Origin: RGIG4097 sp937885645
Lineage (GTDB): Bacteria > Bacillota > Clostridia > Christensenellales > CAG-917
Assembly: GCA_937885645.1 (NCBI GenBank)
Contig: CALABJ010000017.1
Location: 121,318 to 185,317 of the forward strand
Length of the DNA: 64,000 nucleotides
Reading direction: 5' to 3'
Positions 26,740-35,214 of this stretch are shown here, in pieces; the first letter of the stretch is position 1, and the number at the start of each line of letters is the position of its first letter. A program made the translations under genes and the position numbers. The notes under the pieces are model-generated. The model was not told where the DNA came from. It worked only from the letters and a program-made list of their open reading frames with translations, and searched no databases.

Positions 26740-28131
26740 TTAGATGATGAATCTGTCTTGCTTTTTGGGTGCAGATTCAAGTTCTGCCTTCTTCTCTTCG
26801 TATCCCTTGCGGTTGAAGAGTGCGTAGGTTGCGTTCTTGCCTTCTTCAACACCGGGTTGATTGAACGTGTCAATGTTGAGCATTGCGCCTGCATATGCGG
26901 TTTCAAGTTGGAAGAACCAAAGAAGTTGTCCAACGGTGTTTGCATTGACTTCAGGCAGGATGATTGTGTTGTTCATATGCTTGCTCTTGGTGAGGGCATA
27001 TTCAGTTGCGCGTCTTTCGGTGTTGATGAGTTCGCCCATGGTGTGTCCGCAAAGGAAATTGACGTCGGGGAACTCCTCTGCTCCGTCTGCTATGACAACA
27101 TCGCCACGGAATTTGTCCACTGCGATCATTGTGATGACCTTGTCAAAAGGACCTTCTGTGTAAAGTTGGACTTGGCTGTGTTGGTCGGTGACACCGAGGG
27201 ATTTGACAGGGGTTTGACCTACGTTGACCACGTTGCCATTGAGATCCACTGCCTTGCCAAGGCTTTCGCCCCAAAGTTGGCAATACCAGTCTGCTATGTA
27301 GCGGAGGCTGTCTGCATAAGGCATCATAACTGAAATGTTTTTGCCTTTGCTCATTGCCACAACTTGAAGGAGTGCTGCCATAAGTGCAGGGTTTTCATAG
27401 GGGTTTGCGCTGACACAAGCCTTGTCCATTTCTCTTGCGCCTTTGAGGAGACCTTTAATATCGATTCCGAGGACTGCTGCAGGAAGAAGACCAACGGGGC
27501 AAAGTTCACTGAAACGTCCGCCTACTCCGTCGGGGATGAAGAAGAGTTTGAATCCTTCCTTCTTTGCAAGTTTGATAAGGTTGCCCTTTGCGCTTGAAGT
27601 GGTTGCAATGATATTCTTTTGCCAGCCTTCACCGATTGCTTTCTTCAAAATGTCGCTGATGATGAGGTATTGGCTCATTGTTTCAGAAGTTGCACCGCTC
27701 TTGGTGATGACGTTGAACATTGTGCGTTTGACGTCTATGACGTCAAGAAGTGCCAACATTCTTTCAGGGTCCACGTTGTCTTCAACGAAGAACTTCACAC
27801 CGCGCTTCTCTTTGGGAAGGTCGTTGTAGCGGAAATGGCAGAGTGCATTGAACACTGCTGTGGGGCCCAGTGCGCTTCCGCCGATGCCGAGGACGACAAA
27901 GTTGTCATAGTTGGCTCTGACGTCTGCTGCGGTTGCAATAATATCGTTTACGATTTCGTCTTGGTTGTAAGGAAGTTCCGCCCAGCCGGTCATGCCGGTG
28001 CCACGGTTGTCTTCAAAATAATCAAACGCTGCTTCTGCAACGCCCTTGACTGCTTCGATGTCTTGAGTTGAGATGCCTTGTTCGCCGATGAAATCAGTCA
28101 TCATGTTGTTGAAATCAAATTTAATGAGCAT
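26740..28131 (-). CDS. pgi: Glucose-6-phosphate isomerase
   Basis: Interconverts glucose-6-phosphate and fructose-6-phosphate (glycolysis). The 463 residues match short bacterial PGI. Motifs are GIGGSALGP, TKSGATSET (phosphate-binding SIS loops), the signature GESLGKAVDLNG region, and QLLWFFQLETAYAG. A GGAGG ribosome binding site lies within the end of the preceding isomerase-like gene, which it overlaps by 11 nt. Confidence 0.97.
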   Translation of the reverse strand: MLIKFDFNNMMTDFIGEQGISTQDIEAVKGVAEAAFDYFEDNRGTGMTGWAELPYNQDEIVNDIIATAADVRANYDNFVVLGIGGSALGPTAVFNALCHFRYNDLPKEKRGVKFFVEDNVDPERMLALLDVIDVKRTMFNVITKSGATSETMSQYLIISDILKKAIGEGWQKNIIATTSSAKGNLIKLAKKEGFKLFFIPDGVGGRFSELCPVGLLPAAVLGIDIKGLLKGAREMDKACVSANPYENPALMAALLQVVAMSKGKNISVMMPYADSLRYIADWYCQLWGESLGKAVDLNGNVVNVGQTPVKSLGVTDQHSQVQLYTEGPFDKVITMIAVDKFRGDVVIADGAEEFPDVNFLCGHTMGELINTERRATEYALTKSKHMNNTIILPEVNANTVGQLLWFFQLETAYAGAMLNIDTFNQPGVEEGKNATYALFNRKGYEEKKAELESAPKKQDRFII

Positions 28132-28915
28132 AAATGCCTCCGATAATGTTGTTCAAATATTGTACACTGTCTCCAACTTGGTCGTAGGAGTCATAGTCTT
28201 TTGCGTATTGTTCGATGATGATAGGGCCTTGATAGCCGTCTTCTTTGAGCCTTGCAATCAGCTTGTCAAAGGGGAAAACGCCCTTGCCTATCATACATAT
28301 ATTTCCGTCTTTGTCGTGGTCGCAGAGGTGAACGTTTTTGAGGCGGTCACCGATGACGTCAAGATATTCATTCCAGTCATATCCGCTTTGCCACGCTTGT
28401 TTTACGTCAAGGGTGACACCGATATTTGGCGCATATTCCTTGACCACTTTGAAAAAGTCCGGTGTGCTGAAGGCGCACCAGTGCACTGTTTCAAGGCACA
28501 ACGTTATGCCGTATTCAAGGGCGATGTCACCAAGTTCCTTCATACGTTTGCCGAAAAAGACGGGGTCAATGACTTGGGTCTTTTTCATACGGGTTGAGCC
28601 GTGGAAGGTGTAGCACTTTGCCCCTATGATTTGTCCTACACGAAGAACCTTGCGGAAGAACTTTTCCGCATCCTTTCTCGTGCGCTCTGCCTTGTTGAAA
28701 AGTTGAGGCTCAAAGGCAGTGGAAAGTGAGTGAATTGAGTAGATTTCCGTGTCACCTTTGACCTCGTTCAAAAGGTGGCCGAAATCCTCCTCAAACTCAC
28801 TGTATGTAGTGAGAAAAACCTCTGCGATTTTTCCCCCATTGCGGCAAATGACCGAGAAAGAATTCTCGGTCACCAGCTTAGTAAAATATGTTGCAGTAGA
28901 AATTCCTACGAGCAT
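28121..28915 (-). CDS. Sugar phosphate isomerase/epimerase-like TIM-barrel protein
   Basis: A 264-residue protein of the xylose-isomerase-like/AP endonuclease 2 fold. Typical strand ends with metal-binding residues are visible: YTFHG, LCLETVHW, VTLDVKQAW, VHLCDHD and IIIEQY. The substrate cannot be told. The ATG overlaps the hpf stop by one base (TAATG) and the 3' end overlaps pgi, so hpf, this gene and pgi form one coupled unit. Confidence 0.85.
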   Translation of the reverse strand: MLVGISTATYFTKLVTENSFSVICRNGGKIAEVFLTTYSEFEEDFGHLLNEVKGDTEIYSIHSLSTAFEPQLFNKAERTRKDAEKFFRKVLRVGQIIGAKCYTFHGSTRMKKTQVIDPVFFGKRMKELGDIALEYGITLCLETVHWCAFSTPDFFKVVKEYAPNIGVTLDVKQAWQSGYDWNEYLDVIGDRLKNVHLCDHDKDGNICMIGKGVFPFDKLIARLKEDGYQGPIIIEQYAKDYDSYDQVGDSVQYLNNIIGGIYAH

Positions 28916-29289
28916 TATTCTCTGGTATCCTCGATAATAGGTTCAGGTTTTTTTGCTTTTCTCTTGCCAACTGCAATGCCTCTTCTGCCCCAGATTGACT
29001 TTTGCTTGCGAACTTGTCCAAGCACCTTGGGGATCACAAGGTCAAGGTTGGTGTAAGGAGAGTCTGATGCGGCTGATGCACGATAGACAAGACCACGGGT
29101 TGAAACAACAAGGTCTGTTTCATAGGTGTCGCCTTCAAGGGTGACTGTGATGTTGACCTTTGCGTTTTCGTCGTCCTTGAAATAGTTGTCCAGTTTGCTG
29201 CACTTCTTCAGGGTGACATTGGTGAGGCCGTCGCTTACCGTGTAGTTTTTGCCGAAGATTTCAATGTTGAGTACGCTTTCGTTCTTCAT
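28915..29289 (-). CDS. hpf: Short ribosome hibernation promoting factor
   Basis: A 124-residue HPF/YfiA-family protein that binds the 30S A/P sites and silences ribosomes in stress. The beta-alpha-beta core is visible (IEIFGKNYTVSDGL, LDNYFKDDENAKVNITV, NLDLVIPKVLGQVRKQK). Most Bacillota have the long form of about 180 residues with a dimerising C-terminal domain. Here a basic 30-residue tail (WGRRGIAVGKRKAKK) replaces it. AGGAGGT precedes the ATG and a clear promoter lies upstream. Confidence 0.82.
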   Translation of the reverse strand: MKNESVLNIEIFGKNYTVSDGLTNVTLKKCSKLDNYFKDDENAKVNITVTLEGDTYETDLVVSTRGLVYRASAASDSPYTNLDLVIPKVLGQVRKQKSIWGRRGIAVGKRKAKKPEPIIEDTRE

Positions 29290-29318
29290 AGTAGTACCTC
29301 CTGAGATTTTCTAAGGTC

Positions 29319-29347
29319 ATTATAACAAAAATCTTTTGTTATTACAA
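29319..29347 (-). promoter_or_regulatory. Promoter of hpf operon
   Basis: TTGTAA and TATAAT with a 17-bp spacer on the minus strand. The spacer contains an AACAAAA/TTTTGTT inverted repeat that runs into the -10 box and could be an operator. Confidence 0.7.
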
Positions 29348-29388
29348 TACCGAATTTTCAAAAAGGAGGTTGAACGCCTACTATTCAG

Positions 29389-31923
29389 TTATTTTCCAAC
29401 GTTGTAGGTGAGAGAGAAACCTTCAAATCCTACGGTCACTTTGTCCCCGTCCATGAGAGAGCCTGTCAGCACCATCTCGCTGAGTTTGTCCTCAACAAGA
29501 CGTTGGATTGCTCGGCGCAAAGGTCTTGCACCATATTCGTCGTTGAAGCCTTGTGACACGATGTATTGCTTTGCTTGATCGGTGAGAACGAGGGTGATGT
29601 CCTTTTCGTCAAGACGCTTTTCAAGGTTTTTGAACATAAGTTCTGCAATGGCTTCAATGTTTTCTTTGTTCAGTTTGCGGAAGATGATGATTTCATCAAT
29701 GCGGTTGATGAGTTCGGGCTTCATTGCCTCTTTAAGCGCGTTCATTTGACGCTCTTTCATCATTTCGTAGTCGTCCTTTTCACGATTGTCACCGCTGTTG
29801 AATCCAAGGGGCGCTTTCATCTTTGAGATTTCGCTGGCACCGATGTTTGAAGTCATAATGATGACAGTGTTTTTGAAAGACACCACTCTGCCGTGACTGT
29901 CCGTGAGGCGTCCGTCTTCAAGGATTTGAAGAAGTATATTGAACACTTCGGGGTGGGCTTTTTCGATTTCATCGAAAAGGATGACTGAATAAGGCTTTCT
30001 GCGGACTTTCTCGGTCAGTTGACCGCCCTCTTCAAAGCCTACGTAGCCGGGGGCTGAGCCGATGAGTTTGGACACGTTGTGTTTTTCCATATACTCACTC
30101 ATATCCACTCTTATCATCAGGTTTTCGTCGCCAAACATTGCCTCTGCAAGGGCCTTTGAAAGTTCGGTTTTGCCAACGCCTGTAGGGCCGAGGAAGATAA
30201 ACGAGCCGATGGGGCGTTTGGGGTCTTTGAGACCTGCGCGGGCACGTTTGATTGCCTTACTGACTGCCACAACTGCTTCGTTTTGTCCAATAACTCTCTT
30301 TTGAAGGATATCTTCAAGGCGGGAGAGTTTTTCACTTTCGCCTTCGGTGATTCTCTTGACGGGAATGCCTGTCCACCCTGAAACGATTTCTGCAATTTCG
30401 TCTTCTCCGATTGACAACTTGACGTCCTTGCACTTTTCTCTCCACTCCACTTCCATCTTTTCCTTTTCTTCAAGAAGGGAGTCGCGCTCTGCTTTCAGCT
30501 TGTCCGCCTTTTGATATTGCTCACGGCGAGATGCCTCACTCTTGTCCAACTCAACTTGCTTGATTTTGTCTTCAAGGGCGCGGATTTCTGGCGGAGTTGT
30601 GTAGTGGATAATCTTCTTGCGAGAGGCGGCTTCGTCAATGAGGTCGATGGCCTTGTCGGGCAAGAATCTGTCTGTGATATATCTGTCTGAAAGGATTGCT
30701 GCCGATGAGATTGCTTCGTCTGTGATTTCCACTTTGTGGTGGTTTTGATATTTTTCTCTAAGACCTTGCAAAATCTCAATGGTGTCGCTGACGGTGGGTT
30801 GCTCAACCAGTATGGGTTGGAATCTGCGCTCTAATGCGGCATCCTTTTCAAAGTATTTGCGATATTCGTCAATGGTGGTTGCGCCTATGGTTTGGAGTTC
30901 TCCTCTTGCAAGCATAGGTTTCATAATGTTGGCAACGTCAAGTCCGCCCTCTGCACTGCCTGCTTTGAGGATTGTGTGGATTTCGTCAATGAAAAGGATG
31001 ATATTGCCCTTTTCTTGCACTGCGCTCAAGGCGTTTTTCAGTCTTTCTTCAAAGTCACCGCGGTATCTTGTGCCTGCAACCATACTTGTCACGTCCAGTG
31101 AAAAGATGATTTTGTCACGGAGTATGTCGGGCACTTTGCCTTCAACGATTGCTTGTGCAAGGCCATCTACTATGGCAGACTTGCCCACACCGGGCTCGCC
31201 CATAAGGATAGGATTGTTTTTTGTGCGACGGCAAAGGATTTGAATTATGCGTTCAATTTCTGCACCTCTGCCAATGACAGGGTCCAACTTGCCTTCCTTT
31301 GCTTTTTCGTTGAGGTTTGTGCCAAAAGCGTCAAGGGCATCGTCAATGCCACCTTGCTTTTTGTCCTCTTTCATATCGTATTTTGCCTTGTCTTGGCGTG
31401 CCATATCGGGACGCTCTACTGCCTCTGAAAAGGTTTCAGGTTTTACAACACCGCCAAAGGCGAAATTGAGAAAATCCGTCAACACTTCGTCAAGAGATGC
31501 GTTTCTCTTTTTGTCATTGCCGATGATTGACTCATACAGCTGTCTTTGAAGGGTGGTGACGTCCACTCCTCTTGATTGAATAAGACCAACTGCCACTGAG
31601 GATTTGTCGTCAATGAGGGCGTAAAGAAGGTGCTCCGTGCCTACGTATTTTGAGCCAAGTTGCTCTGCAACATATTTTGCGCCGTTGACGGCACGAGTTG
31701 CACGGGAAGACATCTCCACTTGTGAGCGGATATTTTTCCTGACAAAATGTTGGATAAGATATTCGGGATTGAGACCGTATGCTCTCAAAAACTTGTTGGC
31801 TTTGCCTGTATCTACGGCGGATACGCCGTAAAGCAAGTGCTCGGTGCATATCACACCGCCTGTCCTTGCGGCAAGTTGACCTGCCATTTCAAGAGCGTTT
31901 TTCAAATCTACGGAAAACTCCAT
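29389..31923 (-). CDS. clpC: ATP-dependent Clp protease ATPase subunit ClpC
   Basis: A class I Hsp100 unfoldase that feeds ClpP, 844 residues. It has an N-terminal Clp repeat domain (to about 145), NBD1 with GEPGVGKSA, a middle domain with a UVR-like coiled coil, and NBD2 with GPTGVGKTE, then the ClpP-contact region. I start at 31923 (MEFSVDLKNAL) because GGAGG lies just upstream and its ATG overlaps the mcsB stop (TGATG); the longer upstream frame is inside mcsB. Last gene of galE-galU-mcsA-mcsB-clpC. Confidence 0.97.
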   Translation of the reverse strand: MEFSVDLKNALEMAGQLAARTGGVICTEHLLYGVSAVDTGKANKFLRAYGLNPEYLIQHFVRKNIRSQVEMSSRATRAVNGAKYVAEQLGSKYVGTEHLLYALIDDKSSVAVGLIQSRGVDVTTLQRQLYESIIGNDKKRNASLDEVLTDFLNFAFGGVVKPETFSEAVERPDMARQDKAKYDMKEDKKQGGIDDALDAFGTNLNEKAKEGKLDPVIGRGAEIERIIQILCRRTKNNPILMGEPGVGKSAIVDGLAQAIVEGKVPDILRDKIIFSLDVTSMVAGTRYRGDFEERLKNALSAVQEKGNIILFIDEIHTILKAGSAEGGLDVANIMKPMLARGELQTIGATTIDEYRKYFEKDAALERRFQPILVEQPTVSDTIEILQGLREKYQNHHKVEITDEAISSAAILSDRYITDRFLPDKAIDLIDEAASRKKIIHYTTPPEIRALEDKIKQVELDKSEASRREQYQKADKLKAERDSLLEEKEKMEVEWREKCKDVKLSIGEDEIAEIVSGWTGIPVKRITEGESEKLSRLEDILQKRVIGQNEAVVAVSKAIKRARAGLKDPKRPIGSFIFLGPTGVGKTELSKALAEAMFGDENLMIRVDMSEYMEKHNVSKLIGSAPGYVGFEEGGQLTEKVRRKPYSVILFDEIEKAHPEVFNILLQILEDGRLTDSHGRVVSFKNTVIIMTSNIGASEISKMKAPLGFNSGDNREKDDYEMMKERQMNALKEAMKPELINRIDEIIIFRKLNKENIEAIAELMFKNLEKRLDEKDITLVLTDQAKQYIVSQGFNDEYGARPLRRAIQRLVEDKLSEMVLTGSLMDGDKVTVGFEGFSLTYNVGK

Positions 31924-32933
31924 CAAATTACCTCCGAGAGAATTTCGCGCACCAGTTTGGCACGGGTTATGTCCCTGACCGAGGGGGCGCATTCTCCAAT
32001 TTTAAGTGTTAATGACGACGCTGAAAACAGAACTGTCAGTCTGTCTAGGGGTGCGGTGTCGTCAAGGGGGACAAGCCCCAAAATCACCCCTAATTTCACA
32101 TCGGATATAAGCGCCATAAGAGCGTCCGACGTCAGTGAATATGCTGTGCGCAAAGTGTTGAAACTGCGCTCTATTCTGTCTTTGATTTCTTGTCCACGTT
32201 CAAGGACTAGTTTGTCACGGGCAACCTTTTCTGCGGTGCACATGGCAAGGGTTGCTTTCTCTATCACTTCAATTATGTCCATCTCGGTCATTCCAAGACT
32301 GCGTGTGTTTGAAAGTTGATAGACGTCACCAAGGGCGGAACTGCCCTCTCCGTATATGCCACGTATGGTGAGGCCGTATCTTTCGCGGAAAACCTTGACC
32401 GTGTCCTCTATGGCATTTGCGTGGCGGAGTGCGGGCAAAAACAACATTGTGGATGCTCGCATACCTGTGCCTAGGTTTGTGGGACAAGCGGTGAGGAAAC
32501 CAAGTTGACTGTCGTATGCGACGGGCAGAGTGTTCACGATGATGTCATCGTATCGGCTGAGCCTGTCGTATGCGCCACGCAGATTGAATCCCCTTTCCAC
32601 ACACTGCTCACGGATGTGGTCTTCCTCATTTATGAGGAATGCAAGACCCTCGCTTCTCTCCACAATCCCCGCCGCCTCTTCACGATTGTGCACAAGAGTG
32701 GGAGATATGATATGCCTTTCAACAAGGGCTTTTATCCTCACATCATCAAGGTCACGAAGGCGGAAATAGTCATAGTCAAAAGTGCCTCTAAGAAGCCTCT
32801 CTATGCCGTCAGGGAGTCGCATACGCTTCAAGTGGTCTATGCCCTTTCGGTTGCCTGTGAAGGCTATGCCTTCAATGTTTCTTGCAAGGCGGATACGTGA
32901 TGATATGACGTTGAAACGTGTCAGCTCATCCAC
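31923..32933 (-). CDS. mcsB: Protein arginine kinase McsB
   Basis: Phosphorylates arginines on misfolded proteins, marking them for ClpCP. The 336 residues of this ATP:guanido phosphotransferase show SSRIRLARN, NEEDHIR and CPTNLGTGMRAS. The start is the GTG at 32933, five bases after AGGAGGT; an ATG at 32966 upstream has no such site and lies within mcsA. Overlaps mcsA by 8 nt and clpC by 1 nt, so the three are coupled. Confidence 0.95.
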   Translation of the reverse strand: MDELTRFNVISSRIRLARNIEGIAFTGNRKGIDHLKRMRLPDGIERLLRGTFDYDYFRLRDLDDVRIKALVERHIISPTLVHNREEAAGIVERSEGLAFLINEEDHIREQCVERGFNLRGAYDRLSRYDDIIVNTLPVAYDSQLGFLTACPTNLGTGMRASTMLFLPALRHANAIEDTVKVFRERYGLTIRGIYGEGSSALGDVYQLSNTRSLGMTEMDIIEVIEKATLAMCTAEKVARDKLVLERGQEIKDRIERSFNTLRTAYSLTSDALMALISDVKLGVILGLVPLDDTAPLDRLTVLFSASSLTLKIGECAPSVRDITRAKLVREILSEVI

Positions 32934-33249
32934 GGTGCACCTCCTTCCCTCTGTGGACAAGGTCATCTTGCACTTTGTCCGCCAAGGTGAGGGCTAGGCC
33001 TCGCATATATTTGTAGCAGTCCGCACAACCAAACTTGAAACTTTCTGCCACGTCCTTTTCCGTCGTGCCACAAGTTGGGCAATATCTGCCCTGCGACTCT
33101 TTAAGAGTGACAAGCAAGTCAAGAGGTGTCAGTCCGTTTTTGAGGGCTGAACTACGGCATCTTTCACAAAGATGTATCTCAATGATTTTGTCACCAGTGC
33201 GGACTCTTTCCACGTATCTTGTGGGCGCACCGCATACGTCACAGGTCAT
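32926..33249 (-). CDS. mcsA: McsA-like zinc-finger activator of McsB
   Basis: A 107-residue protein with four CxxC pairs (Cys3/Cys6, Cys28/Cys31, CPTC, and CADC) as in McsA, which activates McsB. Normal McsA is about 180 residues with a C-terminal UVR coiled coil. That region is largely missing here, replaced by a short helix. The ATG overlaps the galU stop by one base (TAATG). Position between galU and mcsB supports the call. Confidence 0.87.
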   Translation of the reverse strand: MTCDVCGAPTRYVERVRTGDKIIEIHLCERCRSSALKNGLTPLDLLVTLKESQGRYCPTCGTTEKDVAESFKFGCADCYKYMRGLALTLADKVQDDLVHRGKEVHRG

Positions 33250-34109
33250 TATCTTTTTGTCTTCAAATAGTCGGCAAAGGTTTTGCCAAGTTTTTCATCA
33301 CGAAGGGCAAACTCTACAACCGCTTCAAGATAGCCTTGTTTGTTGCCTACGTCATATCTTCTGCCGTCAAAGAGGCAAGCCACTGCTCCGCCATCTTTTG
33401 CCACGGTGCTTATTGCATCGGTGAGATAAATCTCACCGTCCTTTGAAAGGGCTGTGTTTTCAAGAGCATCAAACACCTCGGGGGTGAGGATAAATCTGCC
33501 AAGTGAAACAAGCTCGCTGGGAAGGTCACCTGTGGGTTTTTCAACTATGCCAGTGATTTCAGTAACTCTGCCCACTTCACCTTTTGTCATCATAACACCA
33601 CAGCGTCTTGCCACTTCTTCTGAAGTGCGTTGGACACCCACAACGGTTTTGCCCGTTGATGAAAATGCATTGATGAGCTGTTTGGTTGCGCACTCCCCTG
33701 CACCTGTGTACACGATATCGTCACCAAAGAGCACGGCAATAGGCTCACCGCCAGCAAAGTCCTTGGCAAGATAGACTGCGTCACCGCTTCCCTTTTGGCT
33801 CATTTGCACCTTGAAAGTGACGTTGACACCAAAATCGTGGTTGGCAAGTGAGTATAACTCATCTGCTCCTCTATCTAGAAGGCGTGCGTTGAGTTTGTCG
33901 TTTGGCTCAAAGAATCTTTGCACCGCTTCCTTGCCCTCTGCAATGATGATGAGGACGTCGGTAATGCCGGCTTTTGCCGCCTCTTCAACCACGTACCAAA
34001 GGGTGGGTTTGTCCACTATGGGCAACAACTCCTTTGGCAAAACTTTGGTTGCAGGCAAAAATCTTGTGCCAAAACCTCCGCAAGGTATAACTGCTTTTGA
34101 AACTGTCAT
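33249..34109 (-). CDS. galU: UTP-glucose-1-phosphate uridylyltransferase
   Basis: Makes UDP-glucose for cell-surface polymers and the Leloir pathway. The 286 residues show the nucleotidyltransferase start AVIPCGGFGTRFLPATKVLPKE (signature GGxGTRxLPxTK), the metal-binding FGDDIV, and IVEKP. It lies 31 nt after galE and overlaps mcsA. Its place ahead of the mcsAB-clpC genes, where ctsR normally is, is unusual. Confidence 0.96.
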   Translation of the reverse strand: MTVSKAVIPCGGFGTRFLPATKVLPKELLPIVDKPTLWYVVEEAAKAGITDVLIIIAEGKEAVQRFFEPNDKLNARLLDRGADELYSLANHDFGVNVTFKVQMSQKGSGDAVYLAKDFAGGEPIAVLFGDDIVYTGAGECATKQLINAFSSTGKTVVGVQRTSEEVARRCGVMMTKGEVGRVTEITGIVEKPTGDLPSELVSLGRFILTPEVFDALENTALSKDGEIYLTDAISTVAKDGGAVACLFDGRRYDVGNKQGYLEAVVEFALRDEKLGKTFADYLKTKR

Positions 34110-34140
34110 AATCCCCCTTGTTGATTAACAAAGTTAATCA

Positions 34141-35124
34141 CTATTTGTTGAATCCGTCGGGGTGGGTGCTGTGCCACTTCCAAGCGGATGCTACGATTGA
34201 GTCAAGAGTGTCGTATTTGGGCTTCCAGCCAAGTTCCTTTTGAATCTTCTCGCTGGATGCAACAAGTGATGCAGGGTCACCGGGTCTGCGGTCTACAACT
34301 TGCTTTTTCACAGGGCTTCCAACAACCTTTTCAACTGTGTCGATGACTTCCTTCACTGAGAAGCCGTTGCCGTTGCCAAGGTTATAATAAGTGCTCTTGC
34401 CACCGTTTTTGAGATATTCAAGAGCCTTGATGTGTGCGTCTGCAAGGTCGGTGATGTGGATATAGTCTCTTATGCAGGTGCCGTCATGGGTGGGATAATC
34501 GTCACCGAAGATGTTGATTTGTTCCCTCTTGCCGTTGGACACTTGCAAGATGAGAGGAATAAGGTGGCTTTCAGGATTGTGGGCTTCACCGATTTCTCCG
34601 CTGGCGTGTGCGCCTGCTGCGTTGAAATAGCGAAGTGCAACATATTTCATACCGTATGCCTTGTCGTAGTCTTGCATGAATTGCTCCATCATCAGTTTGG
34701 TTTGACCATAGACTGAGGTGGGGTTTTGAGGGCTGTTTTCGGTGATGAGCCCATCTCCGCAGTCGCCGTAGGTGGCGGCAGATGATGAGAAGACCAAATA
34801 TTTGACGTTTTCTGCCAGCATTGCGTCAAGAAGTGCCAAAGTGCCTGCAACGTTGTTGTGATAGTACTTGGCAGGGTTGACCATGCTTTCACCAACCAGT
34901 GAATATGCGGCAAAGTGAATCACTGAGTCAACGCCGTATTCACGGAAAGTCTTGCGAAGAAGTTCAACGTCAAAAAGTTCACCTTTGACAAAGGGTGTGT
35001 CGCCGATGGACTCGATATGGCCTGTGGAAAGATTGTCATAGACCACAACGTCCATGCCTCTTTCACGAAGTTCTCTTACTGTGTGTGAGCCGATATAGCC
35101 GGCTCCGCCTGTGACAAGAATCAT
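34141..35124 (-). CDS. galE: UDP-glucose 4-epimerase
   Basis: Interconverts UDP-glucose and UDP-galactose. The 327 residues have the NAD-binding GGAGYIGSH, the catalytic Ser-Tyr-Lys set (SSSAATYG, YGQTK), LRYFNAAGAH and RDYIHITDLADAH. First gene of a five-gene operon with galU, mcsA, mcsB and clpC, behind its own promoter. Confidence 0.97.
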   Translation of the reverse strand: MILVTGGAGYIGSHTVRELRERGMDVVVYDNLSTGHIESIGDTPFVKGELFDVELLRKTFREYGVDSVIHFAAYSLVGESMVNPAKYYHNNVAGTLALLDAMLAENVKYLVFSSSAATYGDCGDGLITENSPQNPTSVYGQTKLMMEQFMQDYDKAYGMKYVALRYFNAAGAHASGEIGEAHNPESHLIPLILQVSNGKREQINIFGDDYPTHDGTCIRDYIHITDLADAHIKALEYLKNGGKSTYYNLGNGNGFSVKEVIDTVEKVVGSPVKKQVVDRRPGDPASLVASSEKIQKELGWKPKYDTLDSIVASAWKWHSTHPDGFNK

Positions 35125-35155
35125 AAAAAATGCCTCTCTAATATTTTATTGAAAT

Positions 35156-35202
35156 ATTATACTCCAAAACCACTTGTTTTGCAACGGTTTGTGGGTTATA
35201 AT
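35156..35202. promoter_or_regulatory. Overlapping divergent promoters of galE and dinB
   Basis: Minus strand: TTGCAA (35184-35179), 17 bp, TATAAT (35161-35156), for galE. Plus strand: TTGTTT (35174-35179), 17 bp, TATAAT (35197-35202), for dinB. The -35 boxes share bases, so the two polymerases should compete. Confidence 0.8.
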
Positions 35203-35214
35203 AAAAATAAGTTT

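Noticed and set aside
26506..27333. Long plus-strand frame (275 codons) over pgi
   Set aside because: It lies opposite the confident pgi and yfbR genes, has no ribosome binding site, and reads as a Cys/Val-rich product typical of antisense to coding DNA.
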